From the NCBI GenBank assembly GCA_937960645.1, contig CALGPJ010000007.1:1-64000 (forward strand): a stretch of 64,000 nt of DNA, given 5' to 3'. The DNA comes from an uncultured Spirochaetia bacterium (GTDB lineage Bacteria > Spirochaetota > Spirochaetia > JABEVK01). The notes beneath the pieces are model-generated. The model did no database searches and was not told the DNA's origin. It worked only from the letters and a program-made list of their open reading frames with translations. Both the position numbers and the translations under genes were made by a program. Position 1 is the stretch's first letter, and each line of letters opens with the position of its first letter. Shown in pieces: positions 33,851-42,219 of the stretch.

Positions 33851-34942
33851 ATGCAATTCAAGATTTACGACGCTCAATCTCTCCATGTCGCCGGCCTTTG
33901 GCTGGTCGGAGACGTCGGGGGGACGAACTGTAATCTGGGTCTCGCCACGGTCGTCCCCGCGGCAAACAGCGCCCACATCACCCTGGTTGCCGAGGCCATC
34001 GAGGAAAGCCACGCGGTGGAGTCCTTCGGTGTAACCCTCCGCGAGGCCCTCGAGGGATTTCGCCGACACCTTGGTCACTTTGTCATCAAGGGCGTGTGCA
34101 TCAGCGGTGCCGGCCCCATCGTGGACAACGTGTGCCGCATGACCAACCAGGACTGGAGCATCGACGGAAACGAAATCGAGCAGCAGCTCGGCCTCAAGGC
34201 CTACGTCATCAACGATTTTACGGCCGTGTGTTTCGGCCTTCCTCTCCTGGATGCCGCTGATTCTCATGATGTCATCCGGCTAGAGCGCACGGACGGACAG
34301 ATCGCCGGGGCGGGCTCCGGGCTCAAAGCCGCCATCGGGGCGGGGACGGGATTGGGGGTTGGTTTCATCGTTCCCGACGGGAACCGGTGGCGCGCCTTTC
34401 CCAGCGAAGGCGGGCACATGGACTTTGCCGACTTCGATCCTGAAACCAAAGACTTCAAGGCCTATGTGCAGGACACCATCGGAATGGTACCCGAATACGA
34501 AATGTTCATCTCGGGCAACGGCATCAAAAACCTGTTCTACTTTTATACGGAATCGGGTCGTCTCGATAAGGCCGATCCGGCCGCCCAGGAGGTGTTTCGC
34601 CTGCCCGACATTCAGAAGCCCTCAAAGATCAGCGAGCTTGCCCGAGGTCACACAGTGTTCCGGGACATGATGCGAACCTTTGTGCGCATGTACGCCCGCT
34701 TTGCCGCCAGCGTCTCGACCCTTCTGTTGCCGACCGGGGGACTGTATCTGGCCGGAGGTATCGCGGCCAAGAACCGGGAGTTTTTCCTCGAGGATCGGCT
34801 TTTCATGAGCACCTACGAGCAGCACTGCAATCCCAACATTTACCGGACCCTCGCCCGCATCCCCGTGTTCATCACCCTCGATTACGGCATTTCGCTTCGG
34901 GGGGCCGCCTACGCCGGATATTGCCTTGGGGCCGCCGAATGA
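33851..34942 (+). CDS. glk: Glucokinase (Glk family)
   Basis: A 363-residue cytosolic kinase that phosphorylates glucose with ATP at the head of glycolysis. The actin-fold ATP loop G-D-V-G-G-T-N-C-N-L-G is at 20-30, then I-S-G-A-G-P-I-V, N-D-F-T-A, G-A-G-T-G-L-G and a sugar-site S-E-G-G-H-M-D-F. These match the non-ROK Glk family rather than ROK kinases, whose Cys-rich zinc motif is absent. It has no Shine-Dalgarno. Its stop overlaps the next start as ATGA, coupling it to a UDP-sugar pyrophosphorylase relative. Confidence 0.92.
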   Translation: MQFKIYDAQSLHVAGLWLVGDVGGTNCNLGLATVVPAANSAHITLVAEAIEESHAVESFGVTLREALEGFRRHLGHFVIKGVCISGAGPIVDNVCRMTNQDWSIDGNEIEQQLGLKAYVINDFTAVCFGLPLLDAADSHDVIRLERTDGQIAGAGSGLKAAIGAGTGLGVGFIVPDGNRWRAFPSEGGHMDFADFDPETKDFKAYVQDTIGMVPEYEMFISGNGIKNLFYFYTESGRLDKADPAAQEVFRLPDIQKPSKISELARGHTVFRDMMRTFVRMYARFAASVSTLLLPTGGLYLAGGIAAKNREFFLEDRLFMSTYEQHCNPNIYRTLARIPVFITLDYGISLRGAAYAGYCLGAAE

Positions 34943-36366
34943 CGGCAAATCCCTGGGAATCGATCCGGGCCCTGGGAGGCGACGCTGAGGCATCTCGTGA
35001 AATTCTTGAGAGACTCAACAGCGGTTCCTTTCGCAGTGAATGGCCCCGGGTTACCGAGATTCCCCAGATCGACGGCCACACGATTGTCGATGTTACCCAG
35101 GATGACCCGGCCGCCTCCCGAAAAGGCTGGGAGTCCCTGCCTCGGACCGTGCTGGGCATCCTCAACGGCGGCAGCGCTACCAGCTACATCGACCGAAAAA
35201 AGAACCTGGGTATCCACCCCCTGCTGGCCGAGGTCTACAGGGAAGAGATAGAAAAATGGGGGGAAGTTCTCGCCGGCCGCCCCAAGGCCCTGGCCCCAGC
35301 CTTTTATCAGCCGGACGGCACTCCGGGAGCGAGCTTTCTGGAGCTGAAGGTTCGGTGGGCGATTCTGGCCGGAAGGGCCCTGGGTGGAGAACCCTTACCC
35401 CTCCTGCAGATGACCTCCCCGGCCACCCATCAGGAGGTGATGGACGCGTGGCAGGGATTGCCGCAAAGCCCCTGGCTGAGGGACCTGGTTGATTCTCCCG
35501 AGCACCTGCCCGCTCTGTACACCGCCCGTCAGGAGCTGATCAGCGCCTTCACACCGGCCGATTCCCAGGGGCGGTACGCGGTATTCTTCCACGGCGAGCC
35601 GCCTCGGCCCCTGCTTTTGCCGGGAGGCCACGGCCAGAACTTTCAGGTCCTCGCTCCCCTCTACCGGAGGTTGGCCGAGCAAGGGAGGGAGTGGGTTTAC
35701 CTGACCAATGTGGACAACCTCGGGGCCCTTCCCTCGGCCCGAGGTCTGGGGACGGTGGCCCGGAAGGGGGCCGAGGCGGGCTTCGATTTCAGTTTCAAGA
35801 CCGAGCTGGACGTCAAGGGCGGTATCCTGTTCCGGGACGATTCGGGCCGGTTACAATGCGGCGACCTGGGCGTGGCCGTCGATCCCTCCGAACTGAATCG
35901 GTTTACCGATCGGCCCATCCTTTTTAACTGTGCCACGGGAGTCTTCCACTTACCCGCCCTTCTGCAACGCCTTCCCGAAATTTTGGCGAGATTGCCCCTT
36001 CGACTCTCTGTCCAGGACAAGGATGTGGGCCGTTACGCCCAGGTCGAACAGGTTACCTGGGAGGTGATCGGTCTTTTGGAGAGGCCCCTCATCCTCGCCG
36101 TACAAAAAAAGCGGCGTTTTCTTGCGGCCAAGATGATCGTGGACACCTTCCTGACCAGCGCCCTCAAATTGGATGACCCCCTGTTCCAGACCGAGGAGCT
36201 CGCGGGTTTCGCCGACCTTGCCCGCCAGCTCAACGAGGGGTTGACCGACCTGCTTCAGGGTCCGTATGGGTTGAAACAGGTGGGAGGGTACTGGGAGCCC
36301 CTCAGTCCCGAAGAGGTGGAGGCTCGGATTCATGCCGAGGGCAGGGACTGGATCAGCCCCTTCTGA
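34939..36366 (+). CDS. UDPGP-family nucleotidyltransferase, divergent
   Basis: A 475-residue protein of the eukaryote-like UTP:glucose-1-phosphate/UDP-N-acetylhexosamine pyrophosphorylase family, expected to make a UDP-sugar. Supporting blocks are I-L-N-G-G-S-A-T (74-81), P-L-L-Q-M-T-S-P-A-T-H, L-P-G-G-H-G and Y-L-T-N-V-D-N-L-G. The usual nucleotide loop G-G-x-G-T-R-L/M-G is altered to G-G-S-A-T-S-Y-I (77-84), so the activity needs testing. Coupling to glk suggests glucose to glucose-6-phosphate to UDP-glucose, with phosphoglucomutase elsewhere. The 3' end overlaps the convergent DAHP synthase gene by 14 bases. Confidence 0.75.
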   Translation: MTANPWESIRALGGDAEASREILERLNSGSFRSEWPRVTEIPQIDGHTIVDVTQDDPAASRKGWESLPRTVLGILNGGSATSYIDRKKNLGIHPLLAEVYREEIEKWGEVLAGRPKALAPAFYQPDGTPGASFLELKVRWAILAGRALGGEPLPLLQMTSPATHQEVMDAWQGLPQSPWLRDLVDSPEHLPALYTARQELISAFTPADSQGRYAVFFHGEPPRPLLLPGGHGQNFQVLAPLYRRLAEQGREWVYLTNVDNLGALPSARGLGTVARKGAEAGFDFSFKTELDVKGGILFRDDSGRLQCGDLGVAVDPSELNRFTDRPILFNCATGVFHLPALLQRLPEILARLPLRLSVQDKDVGRYAQVEQVTWEVIGLLERPLILAVQKKRRFLAAKMIVDTFLTSALKLDDPLFQTEELAGFADLARQLNEGLTDLLQGPYGLKQVGGYWEPLSPEEVEARIHAEGRDWISPF

Positions 36367-37396
36367 GCCGATCGGCAGTTCGCAAAAGAACCTCCCGCGT
36401 GTCCTCCCAGCCCAGGCAGGCGTCGGTGATGGACACCCCGTAGCGCAGCTGGGGCAGGGGGCCAGGTTCCTGACGCCCCTCCTGGAGGTGGCTTTCCAGC
36501 ATGATGCCACCGACATTCAGACCGGCGAGCTTTGAAGCAATGACACTCTCCAGGACCTGGGGCTGACGTCGGAAATCCTTCCCGGAATTGCCGTGAGAGC
36601 AATCCACCATGACGAAGGGGCGCAGCCTCCGGCTTAAAAGTTCCTCGACGGCCTGGCGGATGTGCTCGGCCGAATAGTTGGGGCCCTCTTTGCCGCCTCG
36701 CAGGATGAGGTGGCCCCAGGGGTTGCCGGTGGTGGTGAGAATCGCCGTTTCGCCATCCTGGTCGATGCCGATGAAACTCCGCGGCTGGGCGGCACTCAGG
36801 ATGGCATGGAGGGCGTTTTCGAGGCTGCCGTCGGTGCCGTTTTTGAAGCCCACCGGCATGCTCAGGCCGCTGGCCATTTCACGGTGCGTCTGGCTTTCGG
36901 TGGTTCGGGCCCCGACTGCGGCCCAGCTCACCAGGTCGGCAATGTATTGTGGAACGATGGGATCGAGCACCTCGGTGGCGGCCGGCAAACCCAGCGATGT
37001 GATCTTCAACAGGAGACGGCGCGCCAACTTCAGGCCCTTCTCGATATCGTACGAGTCGTCCAGGTCGGGATCCAGGATCAGTCCCCGCCACCCCAGTGAG
37101 GTCCGCGGTTTTTCGAAGTACACCCGCATTACCAGATACAGGGTTTGGGCCACCTCGCGCTGAAGTTCCACGAGTCTCTGGGCGTATTCCCAGGCCGAGT
37201 CCGGATCGTGGATGGAACAGGGGCCCACGATGACCAAAAGCCTGTTGTCCCTGAGGTCCAGGATGTCCTGGATGATTTGCCGCGAATCGCTCACCGTGCG
37301 AGCACAGTCCTCGGTGATCGGCAGCTCGTTTTTAAGCAGGTTAGGTGTCATCAACTTTCGGACACCGACGATTCGAATATCAGAGGTTTTTTCCAT
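36353..37396 (-). CDS. 3-deoxy-7-phosphoheptulonate synthase (class I)
   Basis: A 347-residue enzyme joining PEP and erythrose-4-phosphate, the first step of the shikimate pathway. Class I AroF/G/H motifs are clear: V-G-P-C-S-I-H-D, W-A-A-V-G-A-R-T-T-E-S-Q-T-H-R, F-K-N-G-T-D-G-S and D-C-S-H-G-N-S. I chose ATG 37396; longer frames run into the 97-residue gene. Which feedback type (Tyr, Phe or Trp) it is cannot be read safely. It is last in the plsC-parE-parC operon and overlaps the preceding small gene by 17 bases. Confidence 0.94.
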   Translation of the reverse strand: MEKTSDIRIVGVRKLMTPNLLKNELPITEDCARTVSDSRQIIQDILDLRDNRLLVIVGPCSIHDPDSAWEYAQRLVELQREVAQTLYLVMRVYFEKPRTSLGWRGLILDPDLDDSYDIEKGLKLARRLLLKITSLGLPAATEVLDPIVPQYIADLVSWAAVGARTTESQTHREMASGLSMPVGFKNGTDGSLENALHAILSAAQPRSFIGIDQDGETAILTTTGNPWGHLILRGGKEGPNYSAEHIRQAVEELLSRRLRPFVMVDCSHGNSGKDFRRQPQVLESVIASKLAGLNVGGIMLESHLQEGRQEPGPLPQLRYGVSITDACLGWEDTREVLLRTADRLRRG

Positions 37397-37673
37397 GGTT
37401 TTCCTGTTCTCTCTGGCGGGGGATATGTTGCACCATCTGGCCCGATGCGTCCAGGACGGCGAATTCCACCGAGTTGTCCAGGGCGATGGGGATGTCGAAG
37501 AGATGGTCGGGATCGATGTAATCATGGGCGGGAAGCTCCCCCAGCTGACGGTGCCAACATTGCAACTCGCGATACCGTTCGGCATTCAGGAGAACCCAGG
37601 AAGGCTTCTGTCCCCTTCCTCGAAGTTCCATCAAGGCCCCGTAAACATAGGCGACAATCTCCTGGATGCTCAA
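37380..37673 (-). CDS. Small unknown protein between parC and DAHP synthase
   Basis: A 97-residue protein with no signal or membrane segment. It overlaps the parC stop by 4 bases and the next start by 17, so it is very likely translated. The sequence has a helical N-terminus (I-V-A-Y-V-Y-G-A-L-M-E-L-R) and W-V-L-L-N-A-E-R-Y-R-E-L-Q-C-W-H; the end is polar and Gln/Asn-rich. I recognise no family, and the context does not point to a role. Confidence 0.6.
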   Translation of the reverse strand: MSIQEIVAYVYGALMELRGRGQKPSWVLLNAERYRELQCWHRQLGELPAHDYIDPDHLFDIPIALDNSVEFAVLDASGQMVQHIPRQREQENHGKNL

Positions 37674-39610
37674 ACCGTATCCTCCCTGGGTGCGGTCCCC
37701 TTGTCCGTCACAAAGCGGGCGCCGGCGATCTCCTTGTCCGAAAGTCTCTTCCCCAGGGCGCCGGGGTTCTTGATGAGAAAGTCACTGAGGGGAAGCAGCT
37801 CTTTTTTGCTGGCAATGAGACTGCGCTGTTTGAAATCCAACTTGACGTAGAGGTCCTGGCGGGTTGTGAGGGCCAAAGCGGTGCATTTTTCCGGGACGAG
37901 GGAATATTTCTTTTCCAGGATCCATCCTTCGATCACGAAACGTTTGAGATAGGCCTGCTTTTCCGTGTCCTTTTGATAGATCAGACTGAAGACCGTGGCC
38001 GCCAGGGACTCCTTGTCGGCCAGGCCCAGGTAGAGCAGGTCCTTTCCCACGAAAAGCCGTTGGGGAACCTTGATGACGGTCATGACCGCATTTTTATCGA
38101 TGATGAGGACCTTATCCCATTCGGACACCTCGGCTACGACGGTACCGCTCGTCAACGCCAGACCCAGGTGACCGGTGTTGGGGTCATAGCGCAGCTTTTT
38201 GTCGCGCAATGCCACCCGTTTCAGGGTGACCTTTTCGAAGCCGGTAATCTCGGTGCGCCTTTCGAACCGGTTTGCCGTTTTGGCCAGCACACCCTCCAGC
38301 CAACCAATGGCGTAGCCGGTCAAATTGCCGAGGTGTTCTTTGATTTCCTTGAGTCGGCCCTTGATGTCCTGAATCTCCTTGCGCAGCTTGTTCATGTCGT
38401 ATAGCGAGATGCGCCGAATAGGGATCTTCAAAAGCCGCTCCACGTCATCGGGGCTGATGGTCCGGCGAATCTGGGACTTGAAAGGCTCGAAACCTTGAAT
38501 GACCGCGTTGGTGACTTCCTCGCTGCTCTTCATCTCCTCGATGGCCTTGTAAATCCGTTCCTCGATAAAGATCTGTTCGAGCGTCCGGGCGTGCAGCTGG
38601 TCCTTGAGTTCCCGTTCCTCGTATTCCAGTTCCTGCTTGAGGATCCTCACCAGATGGCTGGCATGGTAGGCCAAAACATCGGACACGGTCATCACTTCAG
38701 GCTTTTGATCACGGATCACCAGAAGGTTGACCGAGTAGGAGACCTCACAGTCGGTGAAGGCGTAGAGGGAGTCCACCACATCTCTGGCGTAAATCCCCTT
38801 GGGCAGTTTGATTTCGATTTCCACGTTTTCCGAAGTATAATCGTTGATCTCGGCGATTTTAATTTGGCCCTTGTTGGCGGCGGTTTCCAACGAGGTAATG
38901 AGTTTTTCGGTGGTGATGCGGTAGGGCAGCTCGCGAACCAGGATACGTTTGGGATCGGAGGTGTCGAGTTTGGCACGGATGCGCACCTTACCCAACCCAT
39001 CCCGATACTCGCTCACGTCTAGAAGTCCTCCCTGAACGAAGTCAGGGTAAAGGACGGGTTTTTCTCCCCTCAGGACCGCCTGAATCGCCTGAACCACCTC
39101 GCGGAAATTGTGCGGGAGGATGGAGGTACTCATTCCCACCGCGATGCCCTCGACACCGAGGATCAGCACCAGGGGAACCTTGGCCGGAAAGACCACGGGT
39201 TCCAGGTTTCGGCCGTCGTAACTTTCGGTGTACTCGGTGATGTTTTTGTTGTAGAGGATTTCGCGGGCGAAGGGGGTGATGCGGCACTCGATGTAGCGGG
39301 CCGCGCTCGCCTGATCTCCGGTGAACACGTTGCCGAAGTTTCCCTGGGTGTCGATCAACAGTTCCTTCTGGGCCAGTTGGACCAGGGCCTCGTAGATACT
39401 GGCGTCGCCGTGGGGATGGTACTTCATGCAGTGTCCGACCACGTTGGCCACCTTGTGGAACTTGCCGTCGTCCATTTCGAAGAGCGAATGGAGGATTCGT
39501 CGTTGAACCGGTTTTAGGCCGTCCCGAATGTCGGGGATGGCGCGATCCTTGATGACGTAGCTCGCGTACTCCAGATAGTTGCGGTCAAAGATCTTATCGA
39601 CGTAGGCCAT
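37670..39610 (-). CDS. parC: Type IIA topoisomerase A subunit (ParC-like)
   Basis: A 646-residue DNA cleavage subunit. The catalytic tyrosine is Y106 in S-A-A-R-Y-I-E-C-R. The DNA-gate helix reads H-P-H-G-D-A-S-I-Y-E-A-L (65-76), with Ala at the position of the quinolone-contacting Ser of E. coli GyrA/ParC. The C-terminal domain is short, lacking a clear GyrA-box, so I favour topoisomerase IV over gyrase. It overlaps parE by one base (TAATG), and the pair should form the A2B2 enzyme that unlinks chromosomes. Confidence 0.9.
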   Translation of the reverse strand: MAYVDKIFDRNYLEYASYVIKDRAIPDIRDGLKPVQRRILHSLFEMDDGKFHKVANVVGHCMKYHPHGDASIYEALVQLAQKELLIDTQGNFGNVFTGDQASAARYIECRITPFAREILYNKNITEYTESYDGRNLEPVVFPAKVPLVLILGVEGIAVGMSTSILPHNFREVVQAIQAVLRGEKPVLYPDFVQGGLLDVSEYRDGLGKVRIRAKLDTSDPKRILVRELPYRITTEKLITSLETAANKGQIKIAEINDYTSENVEIEIKLPKGIYARDVVDSLYAFTDCEVSYSVNLLVIRDQKPEVMTVSDVLAYHASHLVRILKQELEYEERELKDQLHARTLEQIFIEERIYKAIEEMKSSEEVTNAVIQGFEPFKSQIRRTISPDDVERLLKIPIRRISLYDMNKLRKEIQDIKGRLKEIKEHLGNLTGYAIGWLEGVLAKTANRFERRTEITGFEKVTLKRVALRDKKLRYDPNTGHLGLALTSGTVVAEVSEWDKVLIIDKNAVMTVIKVPQRLFVGKDLLYLGLADKESLAATVFSLIYQKDTEKQAYLKRFVIEGWILEKKYSLVPEKCTALALTTRQDLYVKLDFKQRSLIASKKELLPLSDFLIKNPGALGKRLSDKEIAGARFVTDKGTAPREDTV

Positions 39611-41406
39611 TAGATAAGGTTCTCCATGATGTATTCCCGACGTTCGGGCGTGTTGTCTCCCATGTAAAATCGTAGCATGGAGCGGACATCCTTGATATTT
39701 TTTAGCGTCACTTCCATCAGTTTCATGCTCTGAGGTTCAATGAACTGGGCGAATTCCTTGGGGGAAATTTCACCGAGGCCTTTGAACCGGGTCACTTCGG
39801 GAGAGGCCAGCCGCTTCAGGGTCGCGTCCCTCTCCTTTTCGGAATAACAATACACCGTCTCTTTTTTGTTGCGGACCCGAAACAGGGGGGTCTCCAGGAT
39901 GAAGACCTTTCCCTTGATGACCAATTCTTCAAAGTATTCCAGAAAGAAGGTCAACAAAAGGTTTCGGATGTGAAAGCCGTCGAAGTCTGCATCGGTGGCC
40001 AGGATGATTTTGTTGTAGCGCAGGTTTTCGATATCGTTTTCGATTCCCAGGGCCATCATCAGGTAGCACAGTTCCTCGTTTTTGTAAATATCCCCTTTTT
40101 TGTGGTCAAACATGTTTTGCGGTTTGCCGCGGAGGCTGAAGATCGCCTGATAGAGCGGGTCGCGGCTGCTCACCATCGAACCGCTGGCGCTTTGGCCCTC
40201 GGTCAAAAAGATCATGGTCTTTTCTCCGTGGGGTCCGTCGCCGAGGTGGTACTTGCAGTCCTTGAGACTGGGGATCTTGATCGCCGCGCGCTTGGCGATT
40301 TGCCGGGCCTCCTTTTTGACTTCGGCCAGCTCCTTCCGAAGCTTTTCGTTGTATACGATGCGTTCCTTGATGGTTCGGGCGCTTTCCTGGTGCTGGTGCA
40401 AAAGGTGCTCGATGGCCTGCTTCACCTCGTTGACCACGGGCGAGCGGATGTCGGTGTTGCCCAGCTTGTTCTTGGTCTGACTTTCGAAGACCGGATTCTT
40501 GAGCTTGATGCTCACCGCTCCGGCAAGGCCCTCGCGGACATCTTGCCCGTTGAAGTCGGCGTTGAAGTACGAGTTGATGCCCTTGAGAACTCCCTCGCGA
40601 AATGCCGAAAGGTGGGTTCCTCCGTCGGAGGTATACTGACCGTTCACGAAACTCCAGTAAGTTTCCCCGTAGGTGTCGCAATGGGTCAGGGCGAACTCGA
40701 GCTTGTCCGAGCGGTAGTGCAGGACGGGGTAAAACACCTTGTCTCCGATTTCGGAATTCAAAAAGTCCAGCAGGCCGTTGGCGGCCTCGAACTTTTCCCC
40801 GTTGAGGTAGAGCTGCAGTCCAGGATTTAAACAGGCATAGGTCCACAACCGTTTTTGCAGAAACTCGGGGTTGTAGGAGTAATTTGCAAAGATTTCGGGA
40901 TCGGGTCGAAACTCGACGAGGGTGCCGTCCGGTTCGTTGAGACTACCTTCCCTTTGGCTCACCAGGATGCCTTTTTCGAACTCGGCCTCAAAAAACTTCT
41001 TTTGCCGGCAGCTTCGGACCAGGAAACGTTCGGAGAGGGCATTGACCGCCTTGGTTCCCACCCCGTTCAGCCCCACCGAGAATTGAAACACATCGTCGTT
41101 GTACTTGGCGCCGGTATTGATGATGCTCACGCAGTCGATCACCTTGCCCAAAGGGATGCCCCGGCCGTAATCACGGACCCTGACGCGGTTGTCCTGCAAT
41201 TCGATCACGATTTTTTTTCCGTATCCCATGATGTATTCGTCGATGGCGTTGTCCACCACCTCTTTGAACAGGACGTAGATCCCGTCGTCGTGGTTGGAAC
41301 CGTCTCCCAGTCTGCCGATGTACATCCCGCTGCGCAGGCGGATGTGCTCCAGGGAGCTGAGGGTCTGGATCTTGCTTTCGTCGTAGACGGCTGCGGTCTT
41401 AGCCAT
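39610..41406 (-). CDS. parE: Type IIA topoisomerase B subunit (ParE-like)
   Basis: A 598-residue ATPase subunit. The GHKL site shows E-V-V-D-N-A-I-D-E (49-57), D-Y-G-R-G-I-P and G-L-N-G-V-G-T-K-A-V. The TOPRIM domain has L-T-E-G-Q-S-A-S-G (401-409) and D-A-D-F-D-G; most relatives read E-G-D-S-A, so Gln at 405 is unusual, though the catalytic Glu403 is kept. The length and F-S-L-R-G-K-P-Q-N resemble the short ParE type of Bacteroidota and spirochaetes. I chose ATG 41406 with GAAGGGTG upstream; a GTG at 41415 is less likely. It overlaps plsC by 8 bases. Confidence 0.9.
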   Translation of the reverse strand: MAKTAAVYDESKIQTLSSLEHIRLRSGMYIGRLGDGSNHDDGIYVLFKEVVDNAIDEYIMGYGKKIVIELQDNRVRVRDYGRGIPLGKVIDCVSIINTGAKYNDDVFQFSVGLNGVGTKAVNALSERFLVRSCRQKKFFEAEFEKGILVSQREGSLNEPDGTLVEFRPDPEIFANYSYNPEFLQKRLWTYACLNPGLQLYLNGEKFEAANGLLDFLNSEIGDKVFYPVLHYRSDKLEFALTHCDTYGETYWSFVNGQYTSDGGTHLSAFREGVLKGINSYFNADFNGQDVREGLAGAVSIKLKNPVFESQTKNKLGNTDIRSPVVNEVKQAIEHLLHQHQESARTIKERIVYNEKLRKELAEVKKEARQIAKRAAIKIPSLKDCKYHLGDGPHGEKTMIFLTEGQSASGSMVSSRDPLYQAIFSLRGKPQNMFDHKKGDIYKNEELCYLMMALGIENDIENLRYNKIILATDADFDGFHIRNLLLTFFLEYFEELVIKGKVFILETPLFRVRNKKETVYCYSEKERDATLKRLASPEVTRFKGLGEISPKEFAQFIEPQSMKLMEVTLKNIKDVRSMLRFYMGDNTPERREYIMENLI

Positions 41407-42142
41407 GGATTTCACCCTTCAGCAAGGACTGTTGACCGTTGCGGATGATTTCATAAACCCGCTCGGCCAGAAGCTTCTCCTCCTCACGGCTGAGCTTGGA
41501 GCAATCGATCGGTTCGTGGAAAAGAACGTGGACATCGGCTCTCCGGACGGTGTTGCGTCCCTCCAACAGTTTATAGGTACCTTCGATCGAAACGGGGACC
41601 AGCAGGGCCCTGCTTTCTACTGCCATCTTGAGACTTCCCCGGTGAAAGGGCCTCATGTCAGGTCCGCGGCTGCGAGTACCTTCCGGGAAGATGATCATGG
41701 GGTAGCCGCTTTGAATCATTTTTACCCCGTAACGGATGGCCTCGATCCCGCTGCGCATGTCGTCCCGTTTCAGGAAAAAGCACTTCAGGGCCCGCATCCA
41801 GGTGCTGATCACCGGGACTTTTTTGAGGCTGTCCTTGGCGATGTAGCCAGCGGCCGTCGGCAGGCTCCCAAGAAAGACGAGGATGTCGGCGTAGGCCTGG
41901 TGATTGGAAACGATACATACCGGAAGCCCCCGCCTGGGGAACCTTTCCCGATGGTGGACGAAGATTCGACTCCAACCCACCGTCAGCAGGATCAGGGAAT
42001 AAATCTGTCCGACAAGGTGCATCCATCGCTGGCGCAATCCTTCCTGACGCAACAGGGCAAAGATGCGCTCGGGAATGAAGACTGTGTAGGAAAAAAGAAC
42101 ATAAATCCAAAAGAAAATGGCATACACGATGTTGAGCAGCAT
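41399..42142 (-). CDS. 1-acyl-sn-glycerol-3-phosphate acyltransferase (PlsC-like)
   Basis: A 247-residue membrane-bound acyltransferase that makes phosphatidic acid. The catalytic N-H-Q-A-Y-A-D block supplies the H-x4-D dyad; the glycerol-phosphate site is F-P-E-G-T-R-S-R-G. One or two N-terminal hydrophobic helices (about 5-25 and 42-58) anchor it. It is the first gene of the operon leading to parE and parC, an arrangement with no obvious functional logic. Confidence 0.9.
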   Translation of the reverse strand: MLLNIVYAIFFWIYVLFSYTVFIPERIFALLRQEGLRQRWMHLVGQIYSLILLTVGWSRIFVHHRERFPRRGLPVCIVSNHQAYADILVFLGSLPTAAGYIAKDSLKKVPVISTWMRALKCFFLKRDDMRSGIEAIRYGVKMIQSGYPMIIFPEGTRSRGPDMRPFHRGSLKMAVESRALLVPVSIEGTYKLLEGRNTVRRADVHVLFHEPIDCSKLSREEEKLLAERVYEIIRNGQQSLLKGEIHG

Positions 42143-42184
42143 CGATCCCTCCCTAGCTCCTAACTTAACATAAGAAAACGAATG

Positions 42185-42212
42185 TTGAAAGATCGATGTG
42201 TTCGACGATAAA
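42185..42212 (+). promoter_or_regulatory. Promoter of the outer-membrane protein gene at 42220
   Basis: TTGAAA (42185-42190), 16-base spacer, GATAAA (42207-42212). The -10 ends 7 bases before GTG 42220, implying little or no leader. No Shine-Dalgarno is seen. Confidence 0.45.
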
Positions 42213-42219
42213 TTAAGAT

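Noticed and set aside
33851..34942. ROK-family kinase or repressor
   Set aside because: The ROK zinc motif (C-x-C-G-x-x-G-C-x-E) is absent; the motif order fits the Glk family.
37145..38404. Open frame of 419 codons antisense to parC and the DAHP synthase gene
   Set aside because: It crosses several confirmed genes on the other strand and carries no recognisable motif.
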